A stretch of DNA of 64,000 nt, from positions 11,339 through 75,338 of the forward strand of contig CAZUWF010000010.1 of the NCBI GenBank assembly GCA_964624065.1, in the 5' to 3' direction. The translations under genes were made by a program, and so were the position numbers. Positions 8,811 to 17,504 of the stretch are shown piece by piece. This DNA comes from UBA7960 sp964624065 (GTDB taxonomy: Bacteria; Bacteroidota; Bacteroidia; Bacteroidales; UBA7960). Numbering within the stretch: position 1 is the first letter of the stretch; every line of letters begins with the position of its first letter. The notes under the pieces are model-generated. The model ran no database searches. It was not told the DNA's origin and saw only the letters and a list, made by a program, of their open reading frames with translations.

Positions 8811-9689
8811 ATGCTTAGGTCGATGACAGGATTTGGGAAAGCAGTTTGCCAGCTGCCCAAAAGCAATTTAATAGTTGAAATCAAGGCGTTGAACGGAAAA
8901 ACCCTCGATGTATCAATCAAGGCTCCGTCGTTTCTCAGGGAAAAAGAACAATTTGTTCGCCAAATTGTTGCCGAGAACCTCATCAGGGGAAAAATCGATG
9001 TTTATTTATCGTCCGAAAGGGTGGATGGTTCAAGCCAGCCTTGCATAAACAAAGTGGTTTTCTTAAACTACTTAAAAGAACTCAAGGAGGTCGCAAATCA
9101 AGTAGGGTTAGATGTAGGCAACGATATTTTACCTGCAATCGCAAGGATGCCCGATGTTTTCTCTTCCGAAGCTGGACCTGAAGAAATGGAAGCCTATTTG
9201 CCACTACTTCACAACGCAATAAATGAGGCAATTGGAGGTTTGATGGAATTTAGAACATCTGAGGGGGCATTTCTCCAAGCTGAATTACAAAACAGGATTC
9301 GAACCCTAAGAGAATTGTCAGGCCAAATCCCCCTCCTTGAGACCGAAAGGTTGGAGGGGTTAAAGGAAAGACTGCTAAAAAACCTCGAAGAACTTGGCGC
9401 GGCTGGCAAGCCCGACCCAGGGCGCTTCGAACAAGAATTGATCTTTTACCTCGAAAAGCTTGACATTACCGAAGAGAAAGTTCGATTGGAAAAGCACCTG
9501 GATTATTTCGAAGAAACAATGGCAAACGAGGAAAATGCCGGCAAGAAATTGGGTTTCATTGCTCAGGAGATAGGCCGGGAAGTAAACACGCTCGGAAGCA
9601 AGGCCAACCACGCGGGAATGCAAAAAACAGTAATAATGATGAAGGACGAGCTGGAAAAAATTAAGGAGCAACTGATGAACGTCCTTTGA
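8811..9689 (+). CDS. yicC: YicC/YloC family endoribonuclease
   Basis: A 292-residue cytoplasmic protein of the YicC family; members have been reported to act as endoribonucleases. It opens with the family signature MLRSMTGFGKA and ends with the conserved segment NTLGSKANHAGMQKTVIMMK followed by ELEKIKEQ. Length is normal. It is followed after about 200 bp by guanylate kinase, a pairing widely conserved in bacteria. Substrate RNA cannot be told from sequence. Confidence 0.93.
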   Translation: MLRSMTGFGKAVCQLPKSNLIVEIKALNGKTLDVSIKAPSFLREKEQFVRQIVAENLIRGKIDVYLSSERVDGSSQPCINKVVFLNYLKELKEVANQVGLDVGNDILPAIARMPDVFSSEAGPEEMEAYLPLLHNAINEAIGGLMEFRTSEGAFLQAELQNRIRTLRELSGQIPLLETERLEGLKERLLKNLEELGAAGKPDPGRFEQELIFYLEKLDITEEKVRLEKHLDYFEETMANEENAGKKLGFIAQEIGREVNTLGSKANHAGMQKTVIMMKDELEKIKEQLMNVL

Positions 9690-9897
9690 TTTGAGAATTT
9701 GTGAAGGCAAAACTGGAAAATTGTTAATTTTTTAAAAAAATACGAACTTGGGGAGGCAGTATCATAATTACATTGAGTTGATACGATTTGGAGGGGGTTT
9801 TAAGTTTGAAATGATTGAACCCCCAAACTTTGAAACATTGAATTCACCAATCCCATTTATTTAGCCCAACGGCAGTTACACATCACCAAAAGAAAAA

Positions 9898-10488
9898 ATG
9901 TCCCACCAAGGAAAACTTTTCATATTCTCAGCCCCTTCGGGTGCCGGCAAAACCACCATCGTGAGGGCATTGCTGGACAGATTAAACTACTTGGAGTTTT
10001 CCATTTCGGCCACCAGCAGACCAAAGCGGCGCGGCGAGAGGGACGGGGTTGATTACTATTTCATTTCATCCGAAGCTTTTGGCAACAGGATCGAAAACAA
10101 CGAATTTGTGGAATGGGAGGAGGTCTATCCAGGGAGTTACTACGGTACCTTGAAATCAGAACTGGAGAGGATTTGGAGCCAAGGCAAACACGTAGTCTTT
10201 GATGTTGATGTGGCTGGTGGACTAAATTTAAAAAAGAAATTTGAAACCAAGGCACTTGCCATATTTGTCATGCCTCCGTCACTTGAAGAGCTTGAAAAGA
10301 GATTAGTAGGGCGCAAGACAGAAACCCAAGAAAGCATTACCAAGAGATTGCAAAAGGCTGAGTTCGAAATTGGCTTCGCAAAGGATTTTGATGCAATACT
10401 TGTAAACAGTGTTCTTGAAAATGCAATTGAAGAGGCAAGAGCTTTGGTGGAGTCTTTCGTTGAACCAGGTTCTTTCGTCGGCAATTAG
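9898..10488 (+). CDS. gmk: Guanylate kinase
   Basis: A 196-residue cytoplasmic enzyme that phosphorylates GMP to GDP with ATP. The P-loop is APSGAGKT (residues 12-19). The GMP-binding region follows with SATSRPKRRGERDGVDYYF, and the lid region with RLVGRKTETQESITKRL. Length fits the family. The nadD gene starts 17 bases after its stop, so gmk and nadD are probably cotranscribed. No TAnnTTTG box was seen in the roughly 200-bp leader. Confidence 0.97.
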   Translation: MSHQGKLFIFSAPSGAGKTTIVRALLDRLNYLEFSISATSRPKRRGERDGVDYYFISSEAFGNRIENNEFVEWEEVYPGSYYGTLKSELERIWSQGKHVVFDVDVAGGLNLKKKFETKALAIFVMPPSLEELEKRLVGRKTETQESITKRLQKAEFEIGFAKDFDAILVNSVLENAIEEARALVESFVEPGSFVGN

Positions 10489-10505
10489 GTAAATTCAAAA
10501 AAGTA

Positions 10506-11114
10506 ATGAGTCAAACTCCCCAAGATAGAAATCCTAAAAAGAGAGTTGGGATTTTTCCTGGTTCATTCAACCCCGTTCATACCGGTCATCTGATTATTGC
10601 CCACTATTTCTTGCTAAACACCGACTTGGAAGAAATTTGGTTTTTGGTGTCGCCACAAAATCCACTAAAGGGGGAATCGGAATTACTTGCCGAAGATCAC
10701 CGGTTCGAAATGCTTACAGTGGCCATTGAGGGTGAAGTAGGTTTCTTGGCTTGCAACAGGGAGTTTACATTGCCACGGCCATCATATACGGTTAACACGT
10801 TGCAGGTTCTCTCCAAAGAGAACCCCGAGTTGGATTTCGTTCTGATAATTGGTAACGACAATTTGGAGATTTTCGACAAGTGGAAGGATTTCAAAAAAAT
10901 TCTCGAAACCACCGATGTTTACGTATATCCAAGGAAAGAAACCCAAAGAAACCAATTTTCGACCCAAGAAAGGGTAAAAACTATCGAAGCGCCGATCATA
11001 GAAATATCTTCAACCTTGATACGTGCTGCGGTGGCGCAGGGGAGGCTTCCAAAGTATCTGGTACCGGATCGCGTGCTCGATTTGATAGTATCGAGGGGAT
11101 ACTACCAGAAGTAG
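10506..11114 (+). CDS. nadD: Nicotinate-nucleotide adenylyltransferase
   Basis: A 202-residue cytoplasmic enzyme that adenylates nicotinate mononucleotide in NAD synthesis. The nucleotidyltransferase motif GSFNPVHTGH (residues 19-28) provides the two catalytic histidines, His25 and His28. The second conserved motif, ISSTLIR, lies near residue 174. An N-terminal extension of about 12 polar residues precedes the usual start. It is coupled to gmk upstream and converges with metK. Confidence 0.96.
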   Translation: MSQTPQDRNPKKRVGIFPGSFNPVHTGHLIIAHYFLLNTDLEEIWFLVSPQNPLKGESELLAEDHRFEMLTVAIEGEVGFLACNREFTLPRPSYTVNTLQVLSKENPELDFVLIIGNDNLEIFDKWKDFKKILETTDVYVYPRKETQRNQFSTQERVKTIEAPIIEISSTLIRAAVAQGRLPKYLVPDRVLDLIVSRGYYQK

Positions 11115-11174
11115 TTGTTTGACTCCCAAGGGGATCAAACCATTATTGAATAACCACTTGATCAAATTATGTTA

Positions 11175-11228
11175 TGGTGAAAGTGGGCGGGCTAATGGAT
11201 ATTTTCATAAACCCGTTGATTTTCACCA
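11175..11228. terminator. Candidate bidirectional terminator between nadD and metK
   Basis: TGGTGAAA (11175-11182) pairs with TTTCACCA (11221-11228), with an inner CGGG/CCCG pairing (11188-11191 with 11212-11215). It lies between two convergent genes and is followed on the plus strand by T-rich sequence. The large internal loops make it only moderately convincing. Confidence 0.42.
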
Positions 11229-11237
11229 CTGGTTATT

Positions 11238-12572
11238 TTATTGCAACCCGAATTCCTTCCTTAGGATGCCAACATAATCTTCTTTTTCCCAACCAAAAAA
11301 TTCTACCTCTTTCAGCTTTTTGGTAATGGTCTTTCCATTTGTTTTTTCCTGTACCGTTTCTACTCCGGGCCCATCGTATTTTACCTCCACCCTTTCTTTG
11401 AAGTGGGTGCGGCCAAAATGCCCGTAGGTGGTTGTTTTTTGGAAGATGGGATTTTTGAGGCCAAACCTCTCTATAATGGAATGTGGCCTTAGGTCGAATA
11501 TTCTGTTAATTTTCTTTGCAATTTCGCCGTCGGTCATATTTACTTTTGCAGTGTTGTAGGTATTTACAAAAAGGCCTACCGGCTCAGCCACTCCTATGGC
11601 GTATGCCACTTGCACCAATACTTCGTCGGCAATGTCTGCAGCCACCATATTGCGCGCAATGTGCCTGGCAGCATAAGCTGCCGAGCGGTCAACCTTGCTT
11701 CCATCCTTGCCCGAAAACGCACCTCCGCCATGGGCACCCTTGCCCCCGTAAGTGTCAACAATAATTTTTCGACCTGTTAGGCCGGTATCTCCGTGTGGGC
11801 CTCCTATAACAAACTTTCCGGTGGGGTTTACCAAAAGTCTGAAATTCTTTTCGAACAGTGGCCAGACCCGCGCTGGAAGAATGTTTTTCGCTGCAGGAAT
11901 CAGGTGTTCGCGAATATCCTTCATAATCGTTTCTTGCATTTTTTGTCCGGCCTGGTAGCAAGCCTCGTCAGAATCGTTTTCGGGTAGCACGAATTCATCG
12001 TGCTGTGTCGATACCACTATGGTGTCAATTCGTAGCGGTTTATGGTTGTCATCGTACTCCAAGGTTACTTGCGACTTGCTATCGGGGCGTAAGTATGGCA
12101 TCAGTTTACCTTCCTTTCGTATACGCGCCAGTTCTTGAAGCAATATGTGCGCCAGGTCTAGCGCCAAAGGCATATATTCGTCGGTTTCGCGCGAGGCGTA
12201 GCCAAACATCATCCCCTGGTCGCCGGCACCTTGCTCTTCGGGATTGGCCCTTTCCACCCCCTGGCTAATGTCTGGTGATTGTTCGTGAATGGTGGAAATT
12301 ACCCCGCAAGAATCTGCCTCGAATTTCAGGGCCGAGTCGGTATAACCTATGTCAGTGAGAACCTGTCTCACAATTCTCTGAATGTCAACCCATGCATTAG
12401 TTTTAACCTCTCCGCTGCATACCACCAAGCCGGTGGTAACCAACGTTTCGCATGCAACCTTTGACTCTGGGTCTTGCCTCAGAAACTCATCGAGTAAAGC
12501 GTCGGATATTTGATCGGCTATTTTATCGGGATGTCCCTCCGAAACTGATTCGGATGTAAATAAGTAACCCAT
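11238..12572 (-). CDS. metK: S-adenosylmethionine synthase
   Basis: A 444-residue cytoplasmic enzyme that makes S-adenosylmethionine from methionine and ATP. Hallmarks are GHPDKIADQISDAL near the N-terminus (ATP site), GAGDQGMMFGYA in the middle and GGGAFSGKDGSKVDRSAAY, the phosphate-binding loop. It is longer than the roughly 385-residue E. coli enzyme because of family-typical Bacteroidota insertions. It is a single gene with its own -7 box 26 bases upstream; I saw no SAM riboswitch in the short leader. Confidence 0.97.
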   Translation of the reverse strand: MGYLFTSESVSEGHPDKIADQISDALLDEFLRQDPESKVACETLVTTGLVVCSGEVKTNAWVDIQRIVRQVLTDIGYTDSALKFEADSCGVISTIHEQSPDISQGVERANPEEQGAGDQGMMFGYASRETDEYMPLALDLAHILLQELARIRKEGKLMPYLRPDSKSQVTLEYDDNHKPLRIDTIVVSTQHDEFVLPENDSDEACYQAGQKMQETIMKDIREHLIPAAKNILPARVWPLFEKNFRLLVNPTGKFVIGGPHGDTGLTGRKIIVDTYGGKGAHGGGAFSGKDGSKVDRSAAYAARHIARNMVAADIADEVLVQVAYAIGVAEPVGLFVNTYNTAKVNMTDGEIAKKINRIFDLRPHSIIERFGLKNPIFQKTTTYGHFGRTHFKERVEVKYDGPGVETVQEKTNGKTITKKLKEVEFFGWEKEDYVGILRKEFGLQ

Positions 12573-12597
12573 ATTTCAATTCTGTTAAAAACGACTG

Positions 12598-12605
12598 CAA
12601 AGGTA
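12598..12605 (-). promoter_or_regulatory. -7 box upstream of metK
   Basis: Reverse-strand TACCTTTG matches TAnnTTTG, 26 bases before the start codon. The predicted leader is under 25 bases, too short for a riboswitch. Confidence 0.5.
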
Positions 12606-13418
12606 ACCAATTTGGGTGGAGTAGAAAAATGAATTGGTGGTTGTTTTTTGGATGGCTGAAAATCAAAGTTGATAAAAGAAGTGAAAACCATTCACCCAGG
12701 GTTGGAGATGCCCCGAACTGTTAACAATTACTTTCATTGTTTTGAAAAAGGGGATCTGTCGTCTCAATTTTCGCCTCAATATTACGGTCGCGATTCAATT
12801 TACCTGACCCCTTATCGAACTACTAAACTTGTTGGGCTTGTGTTTTTGGGCACTCATCGCCTCGAAGGGATTAATGAAGAGTCTGTACAAATTATGTAGG
12901 TTTCGCATAATTGCAGGCAGCCGGGCAACTTTTTTGAACATAAAAATCCCACCACAAGCCCTATAAAATGGTCTCTTTTCGAAGGAGTGGTTCGCGGGCA
13001 ACTTCTTCCATAGTCATTGCCGCCACTTTTTGCGCAAGGGTATATATTTACCCATAACAACCATCTCAACCCTATCTACCTTTTCTTTAAGGTAAACTAT
13101 CGCCATTTTAGGTGGCTTGGTCAATCTATTAACAAATGGTGAGTTCCGAAAAGGTCCGGTTGTGAACCCAAGCCTATTTGAAAAACTTCAAACCATAAAA
13201 TGCTCGAAATAAAGAGATAGGCAAGGTTTGTCGGTGCAAGGTCAAGAACCATTGCACTCAAAACAAGAAGGGTTTAGCATTTTCGCCTTTCGATCAAAAA
13301 GGTTGCATTAATAATTTTGAAGGCCTTTATTTATTTTTTTTTGAAAGCATTACAAGTGTAAAAATTCTTCTGAAAGGGGCGTTTGCTTCATGGGCCATTT
13401 CCTAACAATGTTTGGCGC
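12606..13418. other. Long non-coding gap (about 810 bp)
   Basis: No convincing gene lies in this gap between the metK promoter and the end of the radical SAM gene. Short open frames occur but have no recognisable motif and no promoter box in the right place. No terminator hairpin with a T run was found. Confidence 0.5.
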
Positions 13419-14456
13419 TTACCATTGAAGCCTTAAGTTGTTAAGTCCGGCACGACGTGCAGCATTTACCGCATTGGTGTATTCTTGCCTGGTTACGCGG
13501 CGGTTTATTTCGGGGAACTCGGAAGCTTTGAACACTGGGGTGTACTGCGACATTATGTTGATGTAGGTATCCTTGGGAAGGTTTTTTGCGATCCACTGCA
13601 TTACTTGTTCGGTTTTGGCCACATCATTGGGCATAACCAAATGTCTGATCATCAATCCCTTGTTTATCAAACCACTTTTGTCAGGCCGGGCAACTCCAAC
13701 TTGGCGGTGCATTTCTAAAATAGCCATCTGGGTCACCTCCGTATAATTGCTGGCGCCAGGCGAATACCTATTTGCTGCCTCATTATCGGCATACTTAAAA
13801 TCCGGAAGGTAAACATCGACCACCCCATCGAGCATTTGCAGGATGCTTTGCTTCTCCCAACCACATGAATTGTAAACCACAGGTATCCTCAAGCCCCTGG
13901 CTGCAGCCCTGTCGAGGGCAAGCAGTATGTGCGGTGCGTAATGGGTAGGACTTACCAAATTCACATTATGGCATCCCATTCTTTGGGCCGACAGCATAAA
14001 ATTGGCCAGTCCGGTAATTGACTGTTTTTGTCCCTTTCCAAGCTGGCTAATTTCGTAATTTATGCAAAAAACACACAAAAGATTACAATTGGTGAAGAAA
14101 ATCGTTCCGCTCCCATTGGTGCCAACCAGTTCTGGTTCTTCTCCAAAGTGTGGATGCATTGACGATATTTCTAAATCGGAGTTTGCCTTGCAGGTTCCCC
14201 TCCTTCCACGAATTCTATTGACCTTGCAATCCCTGGGGCAAATGTTGCAACTTCGCATCATTTCCCACAAGGCATCCCCGCGGGCTTTCAGTTGGCCGTT
14301 TGCGTGGAGTTGTAAATAACCGGGTTCGTAACTACCTGTCGTGCTGGTATTTGAGCTTTTGGCCAGTGCCGTGTTTAATGCCGATGGAAGTAACACCGCG
14401 CCACCCGCGGCAATAATTGCCTTTCGCAAGAAATTGCGCCTATCCTTGTTGATCAC
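13419..14456 (-). CDS. Radical SAM protein of the PflA-like (PIRSF004869-type) group with a Tat signal
   Basis: A 345-residue protein. The N-terminus reads RRNFLRKA (residues 6-13), then a hydrophobic stretch to about residue 32, which is a typical twin-arginine export signal. A four-cysteine set follows (Cys70, 73, 77, 89; pattern CxxCPRxC...GxC), then the radical SAM cluster motif Cys124-xxx-Cys128-xx-Cys131. This layout is known from pyruvate formate-lyase-activating-enzyme-like proteins of unknown substrate. An exported radical SAM enzyme is odd, because these need a reductant and S-adenosylmethionine. The start codon is GTG; no ATG lies before the twin arginine. The target reaction is unknown and there is no glycyl radical enzyme nearby. 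Confidence 0.85.
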   Translation of the reverse strand: MINKDRRNFLRKAIIAAGGAVLLPSALNTALAKSSNTSTTGSYEPGYLQLHANGQLKARGDALWEMMRSCNICPRDCKVNRIRGRRGTCKANSDLEISSMHPHFGEEPELVGTNGSGTIFFTNCNLLCVFCINYEISQLGKGQKQSITGLANFMLSAQRMGCHNVNLVSPTHYAPHILLALDRAAARGLRIPVVYNSCGWEKQSILQMLDGVVDVYLPDFKYADNEAANRYSPGASNYTEVTQMAILEMHRQVGVARPDKSGLINKGLMIRHLVMPNDVAKTEQVMQWIAKNLPKDTYINIMSQYTPVFKASEFPEINRRVTRQEYTNAVNAARRAGLNNLRLQW

Positions 14457-14506
14457 AGCAGTTTGATTTGAAAGTCACTAATCGTGAAAAAATTTTCCCA
14501 CTCCTA

Positions 14507-14514
14507 CAAATTTA
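14507..14514 (-). promoter_or_regulatory. -7 box upstream of the Tat/radical SAM gene
   Basis: Reverse-strand TAAATTTG matches TAnnTTTG, about 50 bases before the GTG start. Confidence 0.4.
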
Positions 14515-14747
14515 ATATTTTTTTTGCAAATAAAAAATGCCGGGCAATGATTTCGGAATTTTTAACATAATAAAAACTACCTTTTGCTGTTGTGCGTTAT
14601 GGGATGCTGCGAAGCCACCACAAAATTACACTCTTCCAAGAACAAGTATAAAACTTTTGTTTTTTTATGCGCCAGTCGGCATAAAGAACTAAGCGGCTCG
14701 GTAAAGCAAATTTTTGGGGTTTTTGTCGGACATCATTGAAACCCAAC

Positions 14748-14780
14748 AAAAATACCGCACCAAGCCGGTACGGTATTTTC
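14748..14780 (-). terminator. Rho-independent terminator of the ornithine carbamoyltransferase gene
   Basis: On the reverse strand a stem of about 9 bp (AAAATACCG with CGGTATTTT) encloses a 13-base loop and runs into a T-rich tail. It begins 22 bases past the stop codon. Confidence 0.75.
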
Positions 14781-14801
14781 TGGGGAGATATGAATGATCG
14801 T

Positions 14802-15800
14802 TTAGCTTCCGAGTGTTGCCACCATCACTGCTTTGATTGTATGCAGTCGGTTTTCGGCCTGATCGAACACTATCGAATGCTCCGATTCGAAAACATCTTC
14901 AACCACTTCCATACCATCCAGGCCGAACTTTTGATAAATCTCCTCGCCGATGGTGGTTTCGCGGTTGTGGAAAGCCGGCAGGCAGTGCAAGAATTTCACT
15001 TTGGGGTTTCCGGTTTTCTTGAGCACGTCCATATTTACTTGGTAAGGCTTGAGCAGGTTTATGCGCTCAACCCACACGTGATCCGGCTCACCCATCGACA
15101 CCCAAACGTCGGTGTAAAGGAAATCAACTCCCTTGACAGCCTCTTCAACATTTTCGGTGATGGTAATTTTGGCACCTGTTTCCTTTGCTATTTCCCGACA
15201 TTTGGCAACTAGTTCTTCGCTTGGCTGAACCGACTTTGGGGCTGCGGCGCGGAAGTCCATACCCATTTTGGCAGCCCCAACCATCAAGGAGTTGCCCATA
15301 TTGTTGCGGGCGTCGCCAAGGTAGCAGAACGATACCTGGTTGAGGGGTTTGTCGCAGTGCTCAATCATTGTCAGAAAGTCGGCAAGAATTTGGGTGGGAT
15401 GGAACTCATTTGTCAGTCCGTTCCACACAGGTACGCCCGAATGCTCGGCAAGTTCCTCAACGGTGGCCTGGGCATAGCCACGGTACTCGATTCCATCGTA
15501 CATGCGACCGAGCACCCTGGCTGTGTCTTTCATAGATTCCTTCTTTCCAATTTGGCTACCCGAAGGGCCAAGGTAGGTAACACAGGCACCCTGGTCAAAT
15601 GCGGCCACTTCGAATGCACACCTGGTACGTGTACTGTCCTTTTCGAAAATCAAGGCAATGTTCTTGCCTTTTAGCCTTTGCTGCTCGTAACCACCGTACT
15701 TTGCCTTCTTGAGGTCGAGCGATAGGTCAAGCAAAAATTTGATTTCTTTTGGTGTGAAGTCAAGTAACTTCAAGAAGCTTCTGTTTCTTAGATTGTACAT
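14802..15800 (-). CDS. arcB: Ornithine carbamoyltransferase, catabolic (ArcB-like) type
   Basis: A 332-residue cytoplasmic enzyme that interconverts ornithine plus carbamoyl phosphate and citrulline plus phosphate. The carbamoyl-phosphate loop is STRTR (residues 56-60); HCLPAFH near residue 272 is the ornithine-site Cys motif. The length and the segments SMGEPDHVW and LLKPYQVNMDVL resemble the longer ArcB/ArgI type rather than the roughly 305-residue biosynthetic type. The carbamate kinase gene lies directly upstream on the same strand, across a 471-bp gap. That pairing supports a catabolic role, splitting citrulline to yield ATP. No arginine deiminase (arcA) is in the window, and argF remains a possible name. 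Confidence 0.92.
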   Translation of the reverse strand: MYNLRNRSFLKLLDFTPKEIKFLLDLSLDLKKAKYGGYEQQRLKGKNIALIFEKDSTRTRCAFEVAAFDQGACVTYLGPSGSQIGKKESMKDTARVLGRMYDGIEYRGYAQATVEELAEHSGVPVWNGLTNEFHPTQILADFLTMIEHCDKPLNQVSFCYLGDARNNMGNSLMVGAAKMGMDFRAAAPKSVQPSEELVAKCREIAKETGAKITITENVEEAVKGVDFLYTDVWVSMGEPDHVWVERINLLKPYQVNMDVLKKTGNPKVKFLHCLPAFHNRETTIGEEIYQKFGLDGMEVVEDVFESEHSIVFDQAENRLHTIKAVMVATLGS

Positions 15801-16271
15801 TTCTTTTGATTTGAAAATTTGTTATTAAAAAAAATTTGTTGGTTGTTTCTAATGTTTATTTATTCGTTCTTGATTTCCCTTTTTATGGTTGAAATTATGG
15901 AGGCACGTAGCATTTAAATGCTTTGGAGTGTTGGCGTTAACCCGTCGGAAGAAGATCATAACCCAGTTTTCTGCAAAACACTATCCCATGGTAAACTTCT
16001 TGTGCTTCTGGTTCCTAAACTTTAAATTATGAACGAAGTATTGGTTGCGTTAGGCAGTGTGCACCTCTTTGGTGTTTGTTCCATTTGAGGTTTTTGGCTA
16101 TACCATCTAACTTGGAAATATTGTCTTTGCGCATTGATTCTGTTTACTCGTAATTTGAAATTATCCTTAGGTCGAACCAAAAGCCAAATTCAAAATTTTG
16201 TTTCTTTTGGACACGGGCAATTTTTGGCCAAGTTATTCACCAAAATTTTTTCTCATTTCCACAACCTCACA
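15801..16271. other. Intergenic region between arcB and arcC
   Basis: A 471-bp AT-rich gap between two same-strand genes of one pathway. I see no gene in it. It holds the perfect 14-bp palindrome AGCATTTAAATGCT at 15909-15922, about 110 bp upstream of arcB, a possible operator. No clear TAnnTTTG box was found. Confidence 0.5.
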
Positions 16272-17213
16272 TCAAAAAATAATTGTTCCAGCTCCCGGGG
16301 TTTCCAACTGTTCTGCCTGGGTTATTATAGCTTCCTTGCCGCCGTTTTCTACAAATTCGATACAGGCTCTTACCTTTGGTGCCATACTCCCTTCGGCAAA
16401 TTGGCCATCGGACAGATGCTTTTTTATTTCGTTTATGGACACCTTTTCCAACTTTTGTTGGTCGGGCTTGTGGAAGTTAATGAAAACGTTTGACACGTCG
16501 GTAAGTATGCAAAACTCGTCGGCCTTAATTTTGTTTGCCAACAGCGATGATGCCAGGTCCTTGTCAATAACCGCGTCTATCCCAACCATCTTTCCTGTTT
16601 CTTCAATGTAAGCGGCAATGCCGCCACCGCCCACCGTAACAACTATTGTTCCGGTGCGCGCAAGTTTTTCGATGGCCTCCCAGTTTGGTATCTCTATTGG
16701 GCGGGGCGAGGCAACCACCCGCCGCCATCCACGCTTTCGCGGGTCTTCGTGAAACACCCATTCGGGGTGCTTGCTTTTGAGGTCTTCCATCTCTTCAACT
16801 GTATAAAACGGCCCAACGGGCTTGTTGGGATTTTGAAACGAAGGGTCGTATTTGTCAACAATTACCTGTGTGATGAGTGCCACTATGTTCCTTTTCAGCC
16901 CGTTTTCGGCAAGCACGTTGCGAAGTTGTTGCTCAATCATGAAACCAATTGAGCCTTGTGTTTCGGCCACGCAAAAGTCAATGGGCTGCTTGGGAATGTT
17001 GTATAGCTTGTGACCGGCTTCGTGTTGCAACAACACGTTGCCAACTTGGGGGCCGTTGCCGTGCCCAATCACGATGTCGTTGCCGGCCTTAATAAGGCCA
17101 ACAAGCTTCTGACAGGTTTCGTAAACGTTTTGCTCTTGCTCGTCTATGGTGCCAACTTGACCGCTCCTCAATAGAGCGTTTCCTCCAAAGGCAATTACTG
17201 ATAATTTTTTCAT
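16272..17213 (-). CDS. arcC: Carbamate kinase
   Basis: A 313-residue cytoplasmic enzyme that converts carbamoyl phosphate and ADP to carbamate and ATP, the energy-yielding last step of the arginine deiminase pathway. Family motifs are AFGGNALL at the N-terminus, GHGNGPQVGN, and the ATP-site GGGGIAAYIEE. The start is placed at 17213, where MKKLSVIAFGGNALL begins as in homologues; an open frame 11 codons longer begins upstream but is not conserved-looking. It pairs with the ornithine carbamoyltransferase downstream. Confidence 0.95.
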   Translation of the reverse strand: MKKLSVIAFGGNALLRSGQVGTIDEQEQNVYETCQKLVGLIKAGNDIVIGHGNGPQVGNVLLQHEAGHKLYNIPKQPIDFCVAETQGSIGFMIEQQLRNVLAENGLKRNIVALITQVIVDKYDPSFQNPNKPVGPFYTVEEMEDLKSKHPEWVFHEDPRKRGWRRVVASPRPIEIPNWEAIEKLARTGTIVVTVGGGGIAAYIEETGKMVGIDAVIDKDLASSLLANKIKADEFCILTDVSNVFINFHKPDQQKLEKVSINEIKKHLSDGQFAEGSMAPKVRACIEFVENGGKEAIITQAEQLETPGAGTIIF

Positions 17214-17504
17214 GAGTGTATTGGTTTTTGAAATGTGGTTGAACAATGGTGCGAAAAAAAGGAGCCGGTAAGGAATCCCGGCATAAGAGGAGTAAAACCA
17301 AATATAGATGCTTTCTAAGGTTTCTGCTAATTCAAAATGGGCTACGCCGGGGTTGGCTTACGTTCTTGCCAAGGGAATTAATTTGGGATTCCGGCCAGAC
17401 TTGAAAAAATATTGGAAGAAACATATAGTGATCCATTTCTGCCTAAATAGTTTGTGTTTAGTGCTTTAATCGAAAACGTGGCAAAGCTATGAATTTTTTT
17501 TGAT

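Noticed and set aside
12573..12700. Possible SAM riboswitch for metK
   Set aside because: The -7 box lies only 26 bases from the start, leaving no room for an aptamer in the leader.
12669..12899. 76-residue plus-strand frame upstream of metK
   Set aside because: No family resemblance and no promoter or neighbour support.
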